The notes under the pieces: model-generated
Told to the model about the DNA's origin: nothing
The model's input: only the letters and a program-made list of their open reading frames with translations
The model's database searches: none
Translations under genes and position numbers: made by a program
Source: Halocaridina rubra
Lineage: Eukaryota > Arthropoda > Malacostraca > Decapoda > Atyidae
Direction of reading: 5' to 3'
DNA length: 64,000 nt
NCBI GenBank assembly: GCA_037179515.1
Contig: JAXCGZ010013688.1
Span: 1 to 64,000, forward strand
Shown here: positions 54,076-64,000 of the stretch, piece after piece
Layout: every line of letters starts with the position of its first letter
Numbering within the stretch: position 1 is the first letter of the stretch

Positions 54076-54267
54076 TACAGCTATGCTGCTAGGTGTGTAC
54101 TTGTCCGCTGCGCTCACAAACTGTTCAGCACGAGCTGTTTGAATTTATCGCACTAGCCAGGTAGGTAGAAAAATTAAATAGTTAATCATTTATTAATTAT
54201 TTATTGTCCTCCGACGTAACAGCGAGACGACATAGCTCGGTATGACATTCTACAAGAACCTCCTGTA

Positions 54268-54294
54268 TTATTATTATTATTATTCTTATTATTC

Positions 54295-54329
<35 letters not shown>

Positions 54330-54332
54330 GCT
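54268..54332. repeat. (ATT)n microsatellite
   Basis: Imperfect trinucleotide run at the right edge of the Tigger transposon. Confidence 0.9.
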
Positions 54333-54374
54333 TGTTGCTGGATGTGCAGCAGAATAACCTCATGTTTTCCCCTG

Positions 54375-54388
54375 TGTGTTATAGTATA
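54375..54388. repeat. Target site duplication, left (TGTGTTATAGTATA)
   Basis: An exact 14 base match to 58475-58488; the pair brackets the RTE-like LINE. Confidence 0.8.
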
Positions 54389-55509
54389 TAGTTTTCCCCA
54401 TGAGGGAGGGGTGTCGCATGATGGAAGTCGTGCTGAAGCCAGAATCTGAAACTTGTAACAAATCTTGAGGGGTAACGGTCGAGGGCACAGATGTTTTATT
54501 ACATGCCCTCACTTTTATTGGGTTTTGGGTCCAGGCCATGTTTTCCCTTGGTACCACCAAGATTTATGGCTAGACACATGGAACTAAACTCCGGCGCCAT
54601 GCACCCCCAAGAGGCCTAAAAGATAAGGGACCCTCGGTCCTCGAAAACACCACAAGTCGTGAAGAGAAACGTGAGAGGCTAGAAGTCAAGGGTGAAATAG
54701 AATACTCTCCCAATTGTTTTTCTGCGGTACGGTCAATGTTTGTAGAAAGTGTCAAGGAGATATATGACCGGACCCATGGGACTTAGCATCTGGCATCAAG
54801 TACCTGAAGAGGATGGGAAAGGCGAAGAAGTTAGCCATTTCCTAAACCACAAGAAACACAAACATTTGACCCGTACGTATGTACATGCCCTGGAGAGATA
54901 CCCAATAGCCACGCTCTGACCTGGAACTTTTCCGTTCTATAGGCTTGTTGAAATAGCTCTTCCCCAAAATAGGAGGGACTCCACTTCGAACCTGGAGTTG
55001 AATTGCAGGACTGGATGTCACTTGAGTTCATTGGCGGGACTGGATGTCAAGCCACGCCCTGCCCTTGGGGTATTTCAAGAACCACCCAGGGCAGACACAG
55101 TTAGTTAGAACTTTGCCCGGGGCACGAATAGATCATAGATTGTGATAGTCATAGGGTGGGGGGGCATTGAGGCGTCGAATGTGTTGTACTCTAGAATAAA
55201 TTAAGATAAAGGAACCACTGCTTGTCCATTCTTACCTTGCACCCTTCTGGTACTAATATTAACGTAGTGAGAAGAATTCATCACGACAACTGGTGACACG
55301 TGGTGGAATAGTAATTAACTTTACGACAGGGGGAGTTAAGAATACTTCCTCCGTGTTCCCCCGAGTTTCGTAAAAGTCGACTGAATGGGGCAGAGCAGGG
55401 GGACTGGTAATCCCTTCCTCTGCAATTTTGCTTCCTACGAGTAGCCAAGAGATGCAGGGGGTATTCTGGCAGGAGAGGTCCAGCCAGAACCCTAGTAATT
55501 GAGTCTCTG

Positions 55510-55852
55510 AATGTAGGTGGCTGTGGTGTAAATGAAAGTAAGAGGGAGGTAATAGGGAGTATGTTTGTGGAGAGAAAGATAGATGTACATAGAGATGTGC
55601 GTAGAGATAAAAGGGAAAGGTGAGGTGACATTTGTGAGTGTGGTAGGTAGGATGTCTGGAAGTGAGAGGGGGAGAGGAAGAGAGAGAGTGGCTCTGTTAG
55701 TAAGTGAAGAATGTGTGGTGGAATGGAAAGAAGTATCTTCTCAAATAATAGTGGCTAAAATGAGGTTGGGATGTGAGGCTTGGTCGTTTTTGAGTGCATA
55801 TGGCCCTGGCAGTGAAAGCAGTGAGGAAAAAAGAAAAGAATATGACTGCTAG
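55510..55852 (+). pseudogene. RTE-like endonuclease remnant
   Basis: Begins SLNVGGCGVNESKREVIGSM (55502 on), then KGEVTFVSVVGR and FLSAYGPGSESSEEKR. The catalytic Glu region (normally LSETKLKG) is disrupted by a shift (MCVEIKGKG), and the domain breaks after AYGPGS. Confidence 0.75.
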
Positions 55853-56407
55853 AGTAGGGGATGATCCAGTGGATAGTGTAATTGGGAAGTATGGAATTCC
55901 TGGTAGGAATGAGAGTGGAGAGAAAATGATATAAATGTGTATTGAGAGGGAAATGTTGATTGCTAATACTATATTTAAAAAGAAGGATGTGCACAAGTAT
56001 ACATTGGTCAGAGTTGATAATGAAGAGTAGTTGTAATGGATTATGATGTTGTGAATAGGAGGGTGATTGCAAAAGTATTGGATGTGGATGTACTGAGATG
56101 AGCTAGTGGTGGAATATCTGATCATTATTTATTGGAAAGTAGAGTGAGTGGGAGAAAAGTGGAGATAAAGGAGAAGCAAGAGAGGAAGAGAGGTGCTAAA
56201 ATTGTGAGAAATATGTGGAATGTAGTGAAAGAGAAAGTGGAGGAGGGAGTGGAAGAAGTATGGGGATGATTCAAGGAGAAAGTTATGAGTTGTGCCGAGG
56301 CAGTGTGCAGAAGGAGTCTAATTGGTGATATGAGCAGGTGAGTACATTAGTGGCTGAAGAGAAGCAGGCTTATGAGGTATGGTTTCAGGGAGATAATGTA
56401 AAGGCGT

Positions 56408-57101
56408 ATGAAAGGTTATTGTGCAAAGAGGAAATTAGCTAAGCATGTGGTGAGGGAGGCAAAGAGAGAAGCGGATGTAAGGTGGGGCAGATGCTTGTCT
56501 AAGAATTTTGAATGGCATAAAAAGATATTTTGGAAGGAAGTGAAAAAAGTGAGGAAAGGTGTGTGTGGTAGGGAGGAGAGGGTGAAAGGAGGTAGATGAT
56601 AGAGAGGCAGAGATTGTGGCTGTGGGAAACGAATGGAGAATGCCAGTGTTAGGTGATGAAAATGATAGAGAAATACCAAAAGAGGAGGTACATTTGGCAT
56701 TGAGAGAAATGAAAGCAGGTAAAGTGCCAGGAATAGATGGGTGTCATGCTGAATGCTTGTCAGAAGGTGGGAAGGCATTAGTAGAATGGATGGTTAGGGT
56801 GTTGAATGTATGTTTCAGGAAAGGGAGGGTCCCAGTTGATTGGAGGAGTGCATATGTAATTCCACTTTACAAAGGGAAAGGAGATAAGTATGAGTGTAGT
56901 AGTTTTAGAGGCATTACTTTATGGAGTGTAGTTGGTAAGGTGTATGGAAGCGTGTTAATCGGGAGAATTAAGAAAGGTACTGAGAGATTGTTTGGGGGAG
57001 AACAAAGTGGATTCAGGAGAGGAAGAAGATATGTGGATCAGGTGTTTGCAGTAAGACAGGTGTGTGAGAAGTTCTTGGAGAGAGGTAGGGATGTTTTTTG
57101 A
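56408..57101 (+). pseudogene. RTE-like linker and RT N-terminus
   Basis: The linker KLAKHVVREAKREADVRWG is followed, in another frame from 56616, by EMKAGKVPGIDGCHAECLS, YVIPLYKGKGDKYECSSFRG and EQSGFRRGRRYVDQVFAVRQ, the conserved RT fingers. It stops at TGA after GRDVF (57099). Confidence 0.8.
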
Positions 57102-57407
57102 GCTTTTATTGACTTAAGGAAAGCGAATGACAGGGTAGATAGAGAGGGGTTGATGAGTGTGTTGCGACTGTATGGAATAAGTGGAAGTTTGTTGAATGCG
57201 GTGAAGAGTTTTTGCATGAATAGTAGAGTTTGTGTGAGAGGTGGGAATGATATGAGTGATTGGTTTGAGGTGAATGTAGGGTTATGTCAAGGTTGTGTAA
57301 TGTCTCCATGGTTGTTTAATGTGTATATGGATGGAGTGGTAAGGGAAGTAAATGAAAGAGTATTAGACAGAGGCTTGGAACTAGTGGGTGAGGATGGAAG
57401 GCTGTGA
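57102..57407 (+). pseudogene. RTE-like RT palm, part 1
   Basis: Continues with AFIDLRKANDRVDREGLMS, where the usual AYDRV is ANDRV, and VGLCQGCVMSPWLFNVYMDG. It ends with a frameshift after LELVGEDGR. Confidence 0.78.
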
Positions 57408-58006
57408 AAAGTGAATCATTGCTATCTGCAGATGATACTGCACTGGTGGCTGATGCTGAGAATGAATCGAATCATATGGTTGCTGAGTTTGTTAGTGTAT
57501 GTGACAGAAGGAAGTTGCGGGTGAATATTGGTAAAAGTAAAGTCATGAGATGCACGAGGAGTGTTAATGTTTGCAGATTGAATGTAGGAGTGAATGGGGA
57601 GTTGCTTGAAGAAGTTGAGAGTTGCAAGTATTTGGGGTCGCATGTATCATGGAGTGGACGAGTGCATGTAGAGGTAAATCACAGATTGAAGAAAGCAAGC
57701 AAATGTCTAGGTGGGTCGAAAAATGCAATGAGAAATAGATATTTGGGAAAGAATGCAAAGAGAAGGATATATTTGGGAGTGATTGCACTGACAGCATTGT
57801 ATGGAGCAGAGACTTGGAATGCAAGAGAGGATGAAAGGAACAAGTTGAATTTAATGGAGATGAGGTGTTTGAGAAGTATTATTGGTGTATCTAAAATAGA
57901 TAGAGTAAGAAATGAGGATGTCAGGCAGAGAACGGGTGTTGGAATGAAGCTGTCGAATTGGTTAGATCAGTGTCTTAGAGTTGGTATGGACACATGGAAA
58001 GGATGA
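57404..58006 (+). pseudogene. RTE-like RT active site and C-terminus
   Basis: LLSADDTALVADAENE holds the catalytic ADD. Downstream are RRKLRVNIGKSKVMRC, CKYLGSHVSW, ALYGAETWNARE and KIDRVRNEDVRQRTGV. The last 40 or so residues continue in another frame to about 58150. Confidence 0.8.
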
Positions 58007-58474
58007 GTGATGAATGAATTGCGAAGAGAGTGTGGAGTTAGGTCAAGAGGGAGACCTAGAATAAGATGGATGGATGGAGTGAAAGGAGCACTGAATGCAC
58101 GTGGAATGTCAATGGAACAAGGAAGAGTGTGTGCAAGAGATAGGAATTAGTGGAGGAAGATTGTGCATAGATGACGTGGGCCAAAGGGATTTCTCGTACC
58201 TTCTAGCTCAGTGAACTGTGATGGACGGGTGTAAAGGGAGTTTCCGTATGATGAAGCGGTGGGGGAAAACCAGCTGCAACTGTCGGGCCTCATTGTAGAA
58301 TATCCTTGCCCGCCTACCTTGTGGATGACCCAAGCAGGGTGGAAGGGAGATAGACGTAGCAACTTTTATCCCCAAGGAGCTGAGAGGAGTGGTTGAGGTA
58401 TGTGTGGACCACGATGGATGTGTGTTTCTTAGCTCTGCCATCCCCCTTAAAAGGAGGAATGAGGCATGCGTATA

Positions 58475-58488
58475 TGTGTTATAGTATA
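58475..58488. repeat. Target site duplication, right
   Basis: Exact copy of 54375-54388. Confidence 0.8.
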
Positions 58489-58737
58489 GAACTAATATAG
58501 ATAGGGAGAAATAATACTCACATTTCCTCTTTCCCCAATTTTTTGTTGTAATTTTTACTGTAAAAGAGGTGATTGAAAATTCATGGATGAGTTGGGTCTT
58601 GTTATGGGGATCTTGTTATGCTTGGCCACCACAGTCCTTTATTATTATTGTGGCCGTCCTCCTGACTAAGTTAATGAGGCATTATGTTTAAGAGAAATAA
58701 ATTTATTATTACATTTATATTTTACTTCTGGTTTTAG
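58489..58737 (+). other. UPB1: Right edge of UPB1 intron 2
   Basis: Apparently original intron sequence. The acceptor has a pyrimidine-rich lead-in (ATTTTACTTCTGGTTTTAG). Confidence 0.6.
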
Positions 58738-58892
58738 ATTAGTACGGATTGGTGTGGTCCAAAATTCAATTGTTAAAGAGACTACAACACCAATTGCAGA
58801 TCAGCGTGCTGCCATCTATACTAAAATAACAAAAATTACAGAAGCTGCTTCGCTATGTGGTGTTAACATCATCTGTTATCAGGAAGCCTGGA
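58738..58892 (+). CDS. UPB1: Beta-ureidopropionase exon 3 (catalytic Glu)
   Basis: This exon completes Arg69 and encodes residues 70-120 plus the first base of Thr121. LVRIGVVQNSI is the first strand of the nitrilase fold, and GVNIICYQEAW matches GVNIICFQEAW in human UPB1. The Glu in QEAW (residue 118) corresponds to human E119, the first member of the Glu-Lys-Cys nitrilase triad. Lys and Cys lie in exons beyond the window. Acceptor TTTTAG|ATT, donor TGGA|GTAAGT, phase 1. Confidence 0.95.
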
Positions 58893-59149
58893 GTAAGTAT
58901 AAATAAATTTTATTCTCTCCATTATTATTTTACATATTATGTAGTTTGCACATTGGAAGTAGCAATGCAATAATGCTCATTGCATATCTGATGTATATCA
59001 AGCAAGTTTTTGTTACTTCATATAGATTTTTATTGCAAAAAATCGTAGAGTAGACCAGATTTTGGTTGCTGTGAGATAACTGGAATAATATTTGATCATA
59101 TTTTGCATGGAAGATATGTTTTATACTGTACATTCCTAATTTTAATGAA

Positions 59150-59262
<113 letters not shown>

Positions 59263-59664
59263 GTAATAAGATATCTATACTCCAGTTTGTGTTTTGTATA
59301 TTTATATAAAGCAACAATAACATTGTTGCTAACTTGGATATAGATATTCTTCTATCAAATTTTATTCTCATTGACTGACGAAGTAGTTTACAGAAGTACA
59401 CTACTTTCATACCTTGTGTAATTTCAAGTTTAGGCTATTGTTTATGCATTTAGTAGTGTTCTATGAGTAGTTTCATATTTTGTTATAATGGGTATAAGAC
59501 TTGCAATTCACATACAACTAGACTGATTGCCCTTTGAAACCTTCAGTGGATATATGTTTGAATAGCTATAGAAAAAAATATGTTGATATAGACTAGGTGA
59601 CATTATTAAAAAAAATTTAGTGAAACTGAGTCTTATCTTCTGTGTACTTAGAATTTTTTTATTT

Positions 59665-59984
59665 TATTTTTTTATTTTATTTATTATTTTTTTTTTATGA
59701 TTGTGACACCAGGACGGGCCAAAAAAAATATATATATAAAATAAAACAGCCCTCATCGGGCCTGGGCACAAAGAATACATAAAGTAAAGGGAAACAGAGA
59801 TGGAGAGTGTAATGACTAGTCAGATGTGAAGGGATAATAAAAGAAGTGTGATGAATATCCAAGAATATTTAGTGTAGCTGTAGGCATAGAAAAAGAACAG
59901 TAACTGAAGGAAGACTTAACATTGAACTGTCCTGGACAGACCTATTTAAGTTCATAAAAACCTTCAGCTGTAGTATCGCAACGG
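59665..59984 (-). mobile_element. LINE-end-derived non-autonomous element in intron 3
   Basis: An imperfect T run (59665-59698) is followed by GTGACACCAGGACGGGCC and CGGGCCTGGGCAC, matching the 3' end of the jockey-like LINE at 18564-18625. The right half (AATATTTAGTGTAGCTGTAGG to GCAACGG) matches that LINE's 5' end at 21760-21883. It is a short minus-strand element built from both LINE ends, related to those at 35.7 and 36.5 kb. Confidence 0.8.
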
Positions 59985-60011
59985 TAAAATCATATGCAAT
60001 TTATTCGACAG

Positions 60012-60106
60012 CAATGCCATTTGCATTTTGCACCAGAGAGAAGCAGCCATGGTGTGAGTTTGCGGAGAGTGCTGAGAATGGGCCAACCACTCAACTTTGC
60101 CAGGAA
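60012..60106 (+). CDS. UPB1: Beta-ureidopropionase exon 4
   Basis: This exon completes Thr121 and encodes residues 122-152. [20 protein letters not shown] and ENGPTT are nearly identical to human [20 protein letters not shown] and EDGPTT, and to the fly enzyme (WCEFAEEAENGPTT). It ends GAA|GTAAGA in phase 0. The next expected text (LAKNHDM-like, then WNTAVVISN and the Lys and Cys regions) is not found up to the window edge, so intron 4 exceeds 3.9 kb. Confidence 0.95.
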
Positions 60107-60999
60107 GTAAGAAAGTTTTTAAGAATTGATATTAAACTATCAATTTTATTGTCATATATGTTTTGATCTTTTTTTTCATAGTGCCAAGATTGTAGGCAGG
60201 TATTATCTCTTGTACCAGAATCATTTTGTGATTGTAAACAAGAAAGTTTTTGTTCATCTGCATATCGTTCTGAGTAGCCAATATTTTGTTTGTAGCTAAG
60301 ACATATTCAGCCTTCATAGTCAGGGATGTGTTGTGTCCTTGTTAAGCAGCAGCACTATTGAGAAAGTGTAGTATGCTGGTAAAGTAAAATTTCTCTTTGT
60401 ACAATAAAAGCTTCAATGTCAGGAATATTTTTCTGCAGTGTTTCTGTATATGTCAGACATTGAGGCATATTAAGTGACCATTATTACCAAAATTCATTAA
60501 TTTACTTTTAAATATTTGATGACTTAGGGAGGTGGACATTGCAGGTAAAAAGGAGCATCTGGTCCATGATTGTGGAAACGTAATGATGCTCTAGATTTAG
60601 AAGGCAGTGGAGTATCTGTAGAAAATAAGAGATATGACATGGAATTGCATTTTAGCCATTTTGCCTTTGTTAATGATAGAGAGGCACCAATGTGGCCCAA
60701 GATTATCACAGTATCATAACATGGGCAATGATGACGAGCTGGAATGCTCAAGTGTGATTTACATGAGTGTACTGGTAGGATTAGCAGATAAAAATTACTT
60801 TTGAGTTTCAGTAAGAGTAATTGCATGTATGGAAATTTTGCCATGGGTTGGGGCAGTTTTGAATTAAGATAAAATTTTAGATTTTGCAAAAGGGAAAGCT
60901 TGTGAATGTTGCAGTATAGCTCTGACTTTGTTTTGTTGTGTTTGGTTGTTTTGGTGCCTAGTTCCAACTGTATTTCTGTGGAGGGTAGCGTTCATGTTA
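60107..60999 (+). other. UPB1: UPB1 intron 4, left part
   Basis: No repeat or exon recognised. Confidence 0.5.
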
Positions 61000-63825
61000 A
61001 TCTCATCTAATTGTATCTACAGCTCGTCATTGCTTGTACCTTTTTTACCCATTGCTTTACCTGGTATTGAGGCTTAGGTTGATAGTTTGTGGCTATCAGC
61101 TTCTGATGTATGGTCTTGTCTTGCTTTCCTGAACAAGGTTAGGTCATTGGGCATTTTGTGTCTGTTAGGTACTTTCTCCAATAAACTTCCCTTCCATTTT
61201 AGTTATTGTCACATTTTTTTTTGCTTATTTATAATATTGTCTTGTGTTCCTTGTCCTCATGATCTTTTTGGATCCCTCAAGAAATTTTGTTTCATATGAC
61301 TTACGTCTGTAAGTCATGTGAGATTGCTGTTTTTCACGAGTGTTTGGCTATGAATATTTGCTTAAATTGTTATATGGTATCATTACCTGCTTTTTTATTG
61401 GTCTCATGAGGATTTTGCCCCATGTTTTCTTGCCTTTTGCTGCTTGCCTATTCTTGCTTTGTCTCCCTGAGATTCTCTTCCAGGATGACGTCTTGGATGT
61501 GGACAGTACTCTTTATGGATTTGTCATTATCTCTGATCCGTCCATGTTTTTAGCCTTCCTCCTTTTCGTATTTTGTCCCCATTCTCATTTTATCTTATGA
61601 TGTCCTTTTCCTCTGCTTCTCAGGTTTGTTTAAATTTTTACTGCTTAGATCTCTGCAAGATAGTAATTTTTCATTTCCCTGTTATATCCTTCTTTCATTT
61701 GAGAATATGGAGGCTGTCGAAGAGAAGGGATACTATATTTATTGCCACCAGTATTCCCCAATCTCCATTTGGTTCCTTTTGTGATCCTCTAGGTGTGTTA
61801 TTGTTTTCTTGGCCTCCATTGCTTAGCTTGGTATTTTGCCATTATATATGGCTCTCTTTTTTTTCTTGGGCCATCTTGGAGTCTTGTATATTTCTGGATA
61901 TTACTGATTGTGATCTCATTTGCCTGTTTGTATGAGTTTGGCGGGAATCACCCAGTTTTTCCTTGCAATGCATCGTTTATGCACTCAGTACTCTTTGTCC
62001 TTTTCTCACTGGGGGGTATATGATGTTGACTGTTAAAGTTCATAGCAATGGCCTTTTTCATTTCTTATTACTACTTCCCATACACCCCAGCTGGGTTATG
62101 GCTACTTACCTGCTTCATGTGGGAGTGGCAAGGTAGTTTTTTCTTACCATAAAGTGTTAGGTTGCACTTTTGTGTTTCTTTCCAGCATCTGTTGCTACTT
62201 CTCCGTTCAAACCTTCTTTCTTCATGTGTCAGATGGATAAACCAGTTTTAGGTGTGTTTTTCAGGGCTTCCTCATCGTAATTCAAGATATTATCTATTAT
62301 TTTAATTTGGAGATGAATGTCTTTTCTTTGCAGGATATTGCAGAGTCATTATGCTTTCTGCTTTGGTGATGATATGGTTGTTGTAGTGCTTAGTTCAATC
62401 ATCATATCATATGCTTGGGCTGGTTCCATGGGACGTTACGTTTTACTGACCGGACTTTCATTGTCTACATGCCACCTTTTCTTGCTTACCTTGTTATCAT
62501 TTGAGGCCCTTTTAGGTTCTTAGTTGGCTCCTCTTTTCATCACAGAACTTTTCTATGGCTTCTCAGGTGTATAGGGATTTGTCCTATTGGATTTGGGTTT
62601 TTACATTTCTTCATGGATTAATTTTTGCTTTTTCATTCTCCTCTTCCCTCTTTATTACAGCTTCATTGCGTTTTCCAGGGCTAGCTCTTGATCTATTAGT
62701 CCATGCATTTATTAGAATGAAGCATTTAGCATAGAATATTTCCTCTTTGGCTATTTAGGTTTGTTACTCAAATGGGGATGGCATTTCCTCTTCTATGTGG
62801 ATGCCCTTTTCCTCTCATTCTTGTTTCCTTGGTATCTGGACCTTATGGGCTGTTGTTACTTGCTCTTAAAGTCTTCTAATGTCTTTAGTTGCTTTGTTAG
62901 GGAGCCATGAGATATGCATTTTATTATTTTTGGCAAGTTGGCTTCTACACTAACTGTTTAGTTTTGTTTCTTGACTGCCTTCTCTTTAAAAGTTACTGGG
63001 TTATGTTCAGTTGTAAGTCTTCATTCATCTTTCTAGTTGTTTGTTTTACTGTTTGGTTTGTAGAGTCATTCGCTGCTTTGAGGTTTAGTGGGATTATCAA
63101 ACTATTTTTGTATTAAAGATTCCTATCTTTTTGGCTTTGCTTTCCTGTCACTCCATTCAGTTCTTTCTTATGAGGGCTATGTTCTCACTCCTGTTTATCA
63201 GCTGTTCAAGTTGTATCTTATTTTGGTGGTTTTTTTTCTTCCTCGGATATTCTTTGCTGGTTCTTGTTGCATTCTTTGCTTTTTTTTTGTTACAATCCTT
63301 TTAAAGTATATTTTCCCAGATGGTTTAGCTTGCTTATACCTTATTTTTAGAGTTGTTTCTCCTTCCATTTGCAAGAGTTAGCAGCCTTAGTCCTTGAGGT
63401 TTTGATGAGTTTCCCTGCAGTTCCTTCCTGGTGTTTGAGGTCAACATTACTTGACCTTATATTTGGTAGTGGTTTTCTTTGTCTCTCTATTTGGGTCCAT
63501 TGGGCTATATTTTAGGAATGGCCGTTCTTTTGCCGTATTAGATATTCTGTATTAGTATATTCTTTGATTTTGCTCTTAATGATTGTTCCTCTTTTTCACT
63601 GTAGGCAGTATGCTTTTATTTGTTCAGTGGGGTAGGGGATACCCAACGTGCTGGTTTTGAGGACCTAGCTTTTGTGTTTGTGTGCTGTTGCATAGTGGCG
63701 GCCAACCCCGTTGATATGCGTTTTTGTTTTGACTTTGTTGTAGTTTCCTTGTCTGTATTGTGCTTACATTATATTTCAAAGATTTTTTGCAAAGATTTAT
63801 TACATTTTGTTCATTATTACTAATA
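61000..63825. other. T-rich unassigned stretch in intron 4
   Basis: The + strand is strongly T-rich but free of long microsatellites, unlike the rest of the window. Many mid-length open frames encode Phe/Leu-rich text by composition. The minus strand at about 61850-61900 reads TPRWPKKKRAIY, faintly like a motif after the RT/RNase H of some DIRS or gypsy elements. I cannot assign it; it may be an old retroelement. Confidence 0.3.
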
Positions 63826-64000
63826 CAGAGGGTCCTTATTTAAAATCGGGGTTCTGTTCCTGACACCTGACTTGCAGCGGATTTCGACGTAAGCCGGAAC
63901 ACCTACATTCGAACCTAGGTCCCCCGACCAATGTTAAAAATAAGTTCTTTAAAACATTGGAAAAAAATGTGTTTGTAATCTATGATAAAAAAATTACTAA
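63826..64000. mobile_element. Tigger-type MITE end, cut by the window edge
   Basis: Begins CAGAGGGTCCTTATTTAAAA after a TA and matches 51243-51420 and 53765-53940 (TTCCTGACACCTGACTT, CGACCAATGTTAAAAATAA). The other end is not in the window. Confidence 0.75.

Larger units (their letters stand above)
51243..54265 (-). mobile_element. Tigger DNA transposon with degenerate transposase (about 3 kb)
   Basis: The left terminus CAAGGGGTCCCCATTTAACC and the decayed right terminus (inverted CAGGAGGTTCTTGTAG) bracket a minus-strand transposase. A 311 bp MITE of the same end type is nested at 53765-54075. Both outer edges join ATT repeats. Confidence 0.8.
54389..58474 (+). mobile_element. Second RTE-like LINE, about 4.1 kb with 14 bp target duplication
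   Basis: A + strand LINE with a roughly 1.1 kb 5' region, an endonuclease/RT reading frame split by many mutations, and a 3' UTR of about 400 bases ending GAGGCATGCGTATA. It belongs to a different family from the RTE-like LINE at 13-16 kb: the RT active site is SADD/ADDTALVA-type and the C-terminus is LYGAETW ... DRVRNEDVRQRTGV. Confidence 0.85.

Noticed and set aside
55281..55631. Minus-strand Leu/Ser-rich frames opposite the second RTE-like LINE as genes.
   Set aside because: They are antisense to the LINE's endonuclease region and have no motif.
61340..61935. Hydrophobic frames resembling membrane proteins in intron 4.
   Set aside because: The Phe/Leu/Cys bias follows from T-rich composition; no start context, splice pattern or family motif supports them.

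Overview
The window is eukaryotic, repeat-dominated DNA. It carries spliced exons of a metazoan enzyme gene, animal-type CR1, RTE-like and jockey-like LINEs, a Penelope-like element, pogo/Tigger DNA transposons, and about 28 (TA)n arrays that sum to roughly 3.6 kb. Very high dinucleotide-repeat density with this element mix suggests an arthropod, most plausibly a decapod crustacean (shrimp, crab or crayfish) with a large genome. No single feature proves the taxon.

The only host gene I can support is beta-ureidopropionase (UPB1; pyd3 in flies), on the + strand. Four exons (17824-17924, 18063-18167, 58738-58892, 60012-60106) encode the first 152 residues, including the nitrilase catalytic Glu in the QEAW motif (residue 118). 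All splice sites are GT-AG and the phases join correctly. The rest of the gene lies beyond the right edge. Intron 2 is about 40.6 kb and is almost entirely mobile elements and (TA)n, so most of the window is one expanded intron.

Layout. 1-3.0 kb: AT-rich DNA with a GC-rich patch, a Ty3/gypsy gag-protease remnant and a Tigger helix-turn-helix remnant. 3.3-7.1 kb: microsatellites, a tRNA-like repeat, a decayed CR1 piece and a Tigger MITE. 7.2-12.7 kb: two CR1 LINEs head to tail, one split by a tRNA-derived SINE. 13.2-16.4 kb: a near full-length RTE-like LINE. 17.8-18.2 kb: UPB1 exons 1-2. 18.5-21.9 kb: a jockey-like LINE. 22.0-25.1 kb: a Penelope-like element with inverted arms, a DNA-transposon family with TIRs near CCCAACTTATGA, a Tigger MITE and a Penelope hairpin. 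25.2-26.8 kb: six tRNA-like units at a 273 bp period. 27.0-30.8 kb: two more CR1 copies, one with an intact 966-residue endonuclease/RT ORF. 30.9-36.8 kb: TE ends alternating with (TA)n. 36.9-43.1 kb: a Tigger element with an internal 160 bp minisatellite, split by a full-length 4.6 kb CR1. 43-51 kb: decayed DNA transposons and LINE pieces. 51.2-54.3 kb: a Tigger transposon with a degenerate transposase and a nested MITE. 54.4-58.5 kb: an RTE-like LINE flanked by a 14 bp target duplication. 58.7-60.1 kb: UPB1 exons 3-4. 60.1-64 kb: intron 4 with a T-rich unassigned stretch and the start of another Tigger-type end.

Two themes recur. Nearly every (TA)n array abuts a transposable-element end. 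Several families occur as inverted or tandem pairs: Penelope arms, LINE-end-derived elements, tRNA-like units and CR1 dimers. I found no wholly new protein system. The strongest leads are this TE/(TA)n mosaic, the Penelope hairpins with hammerhead-like cores, and a retroelement inserted about 27 bp from the UPB1 exon 4 splice acceptor.
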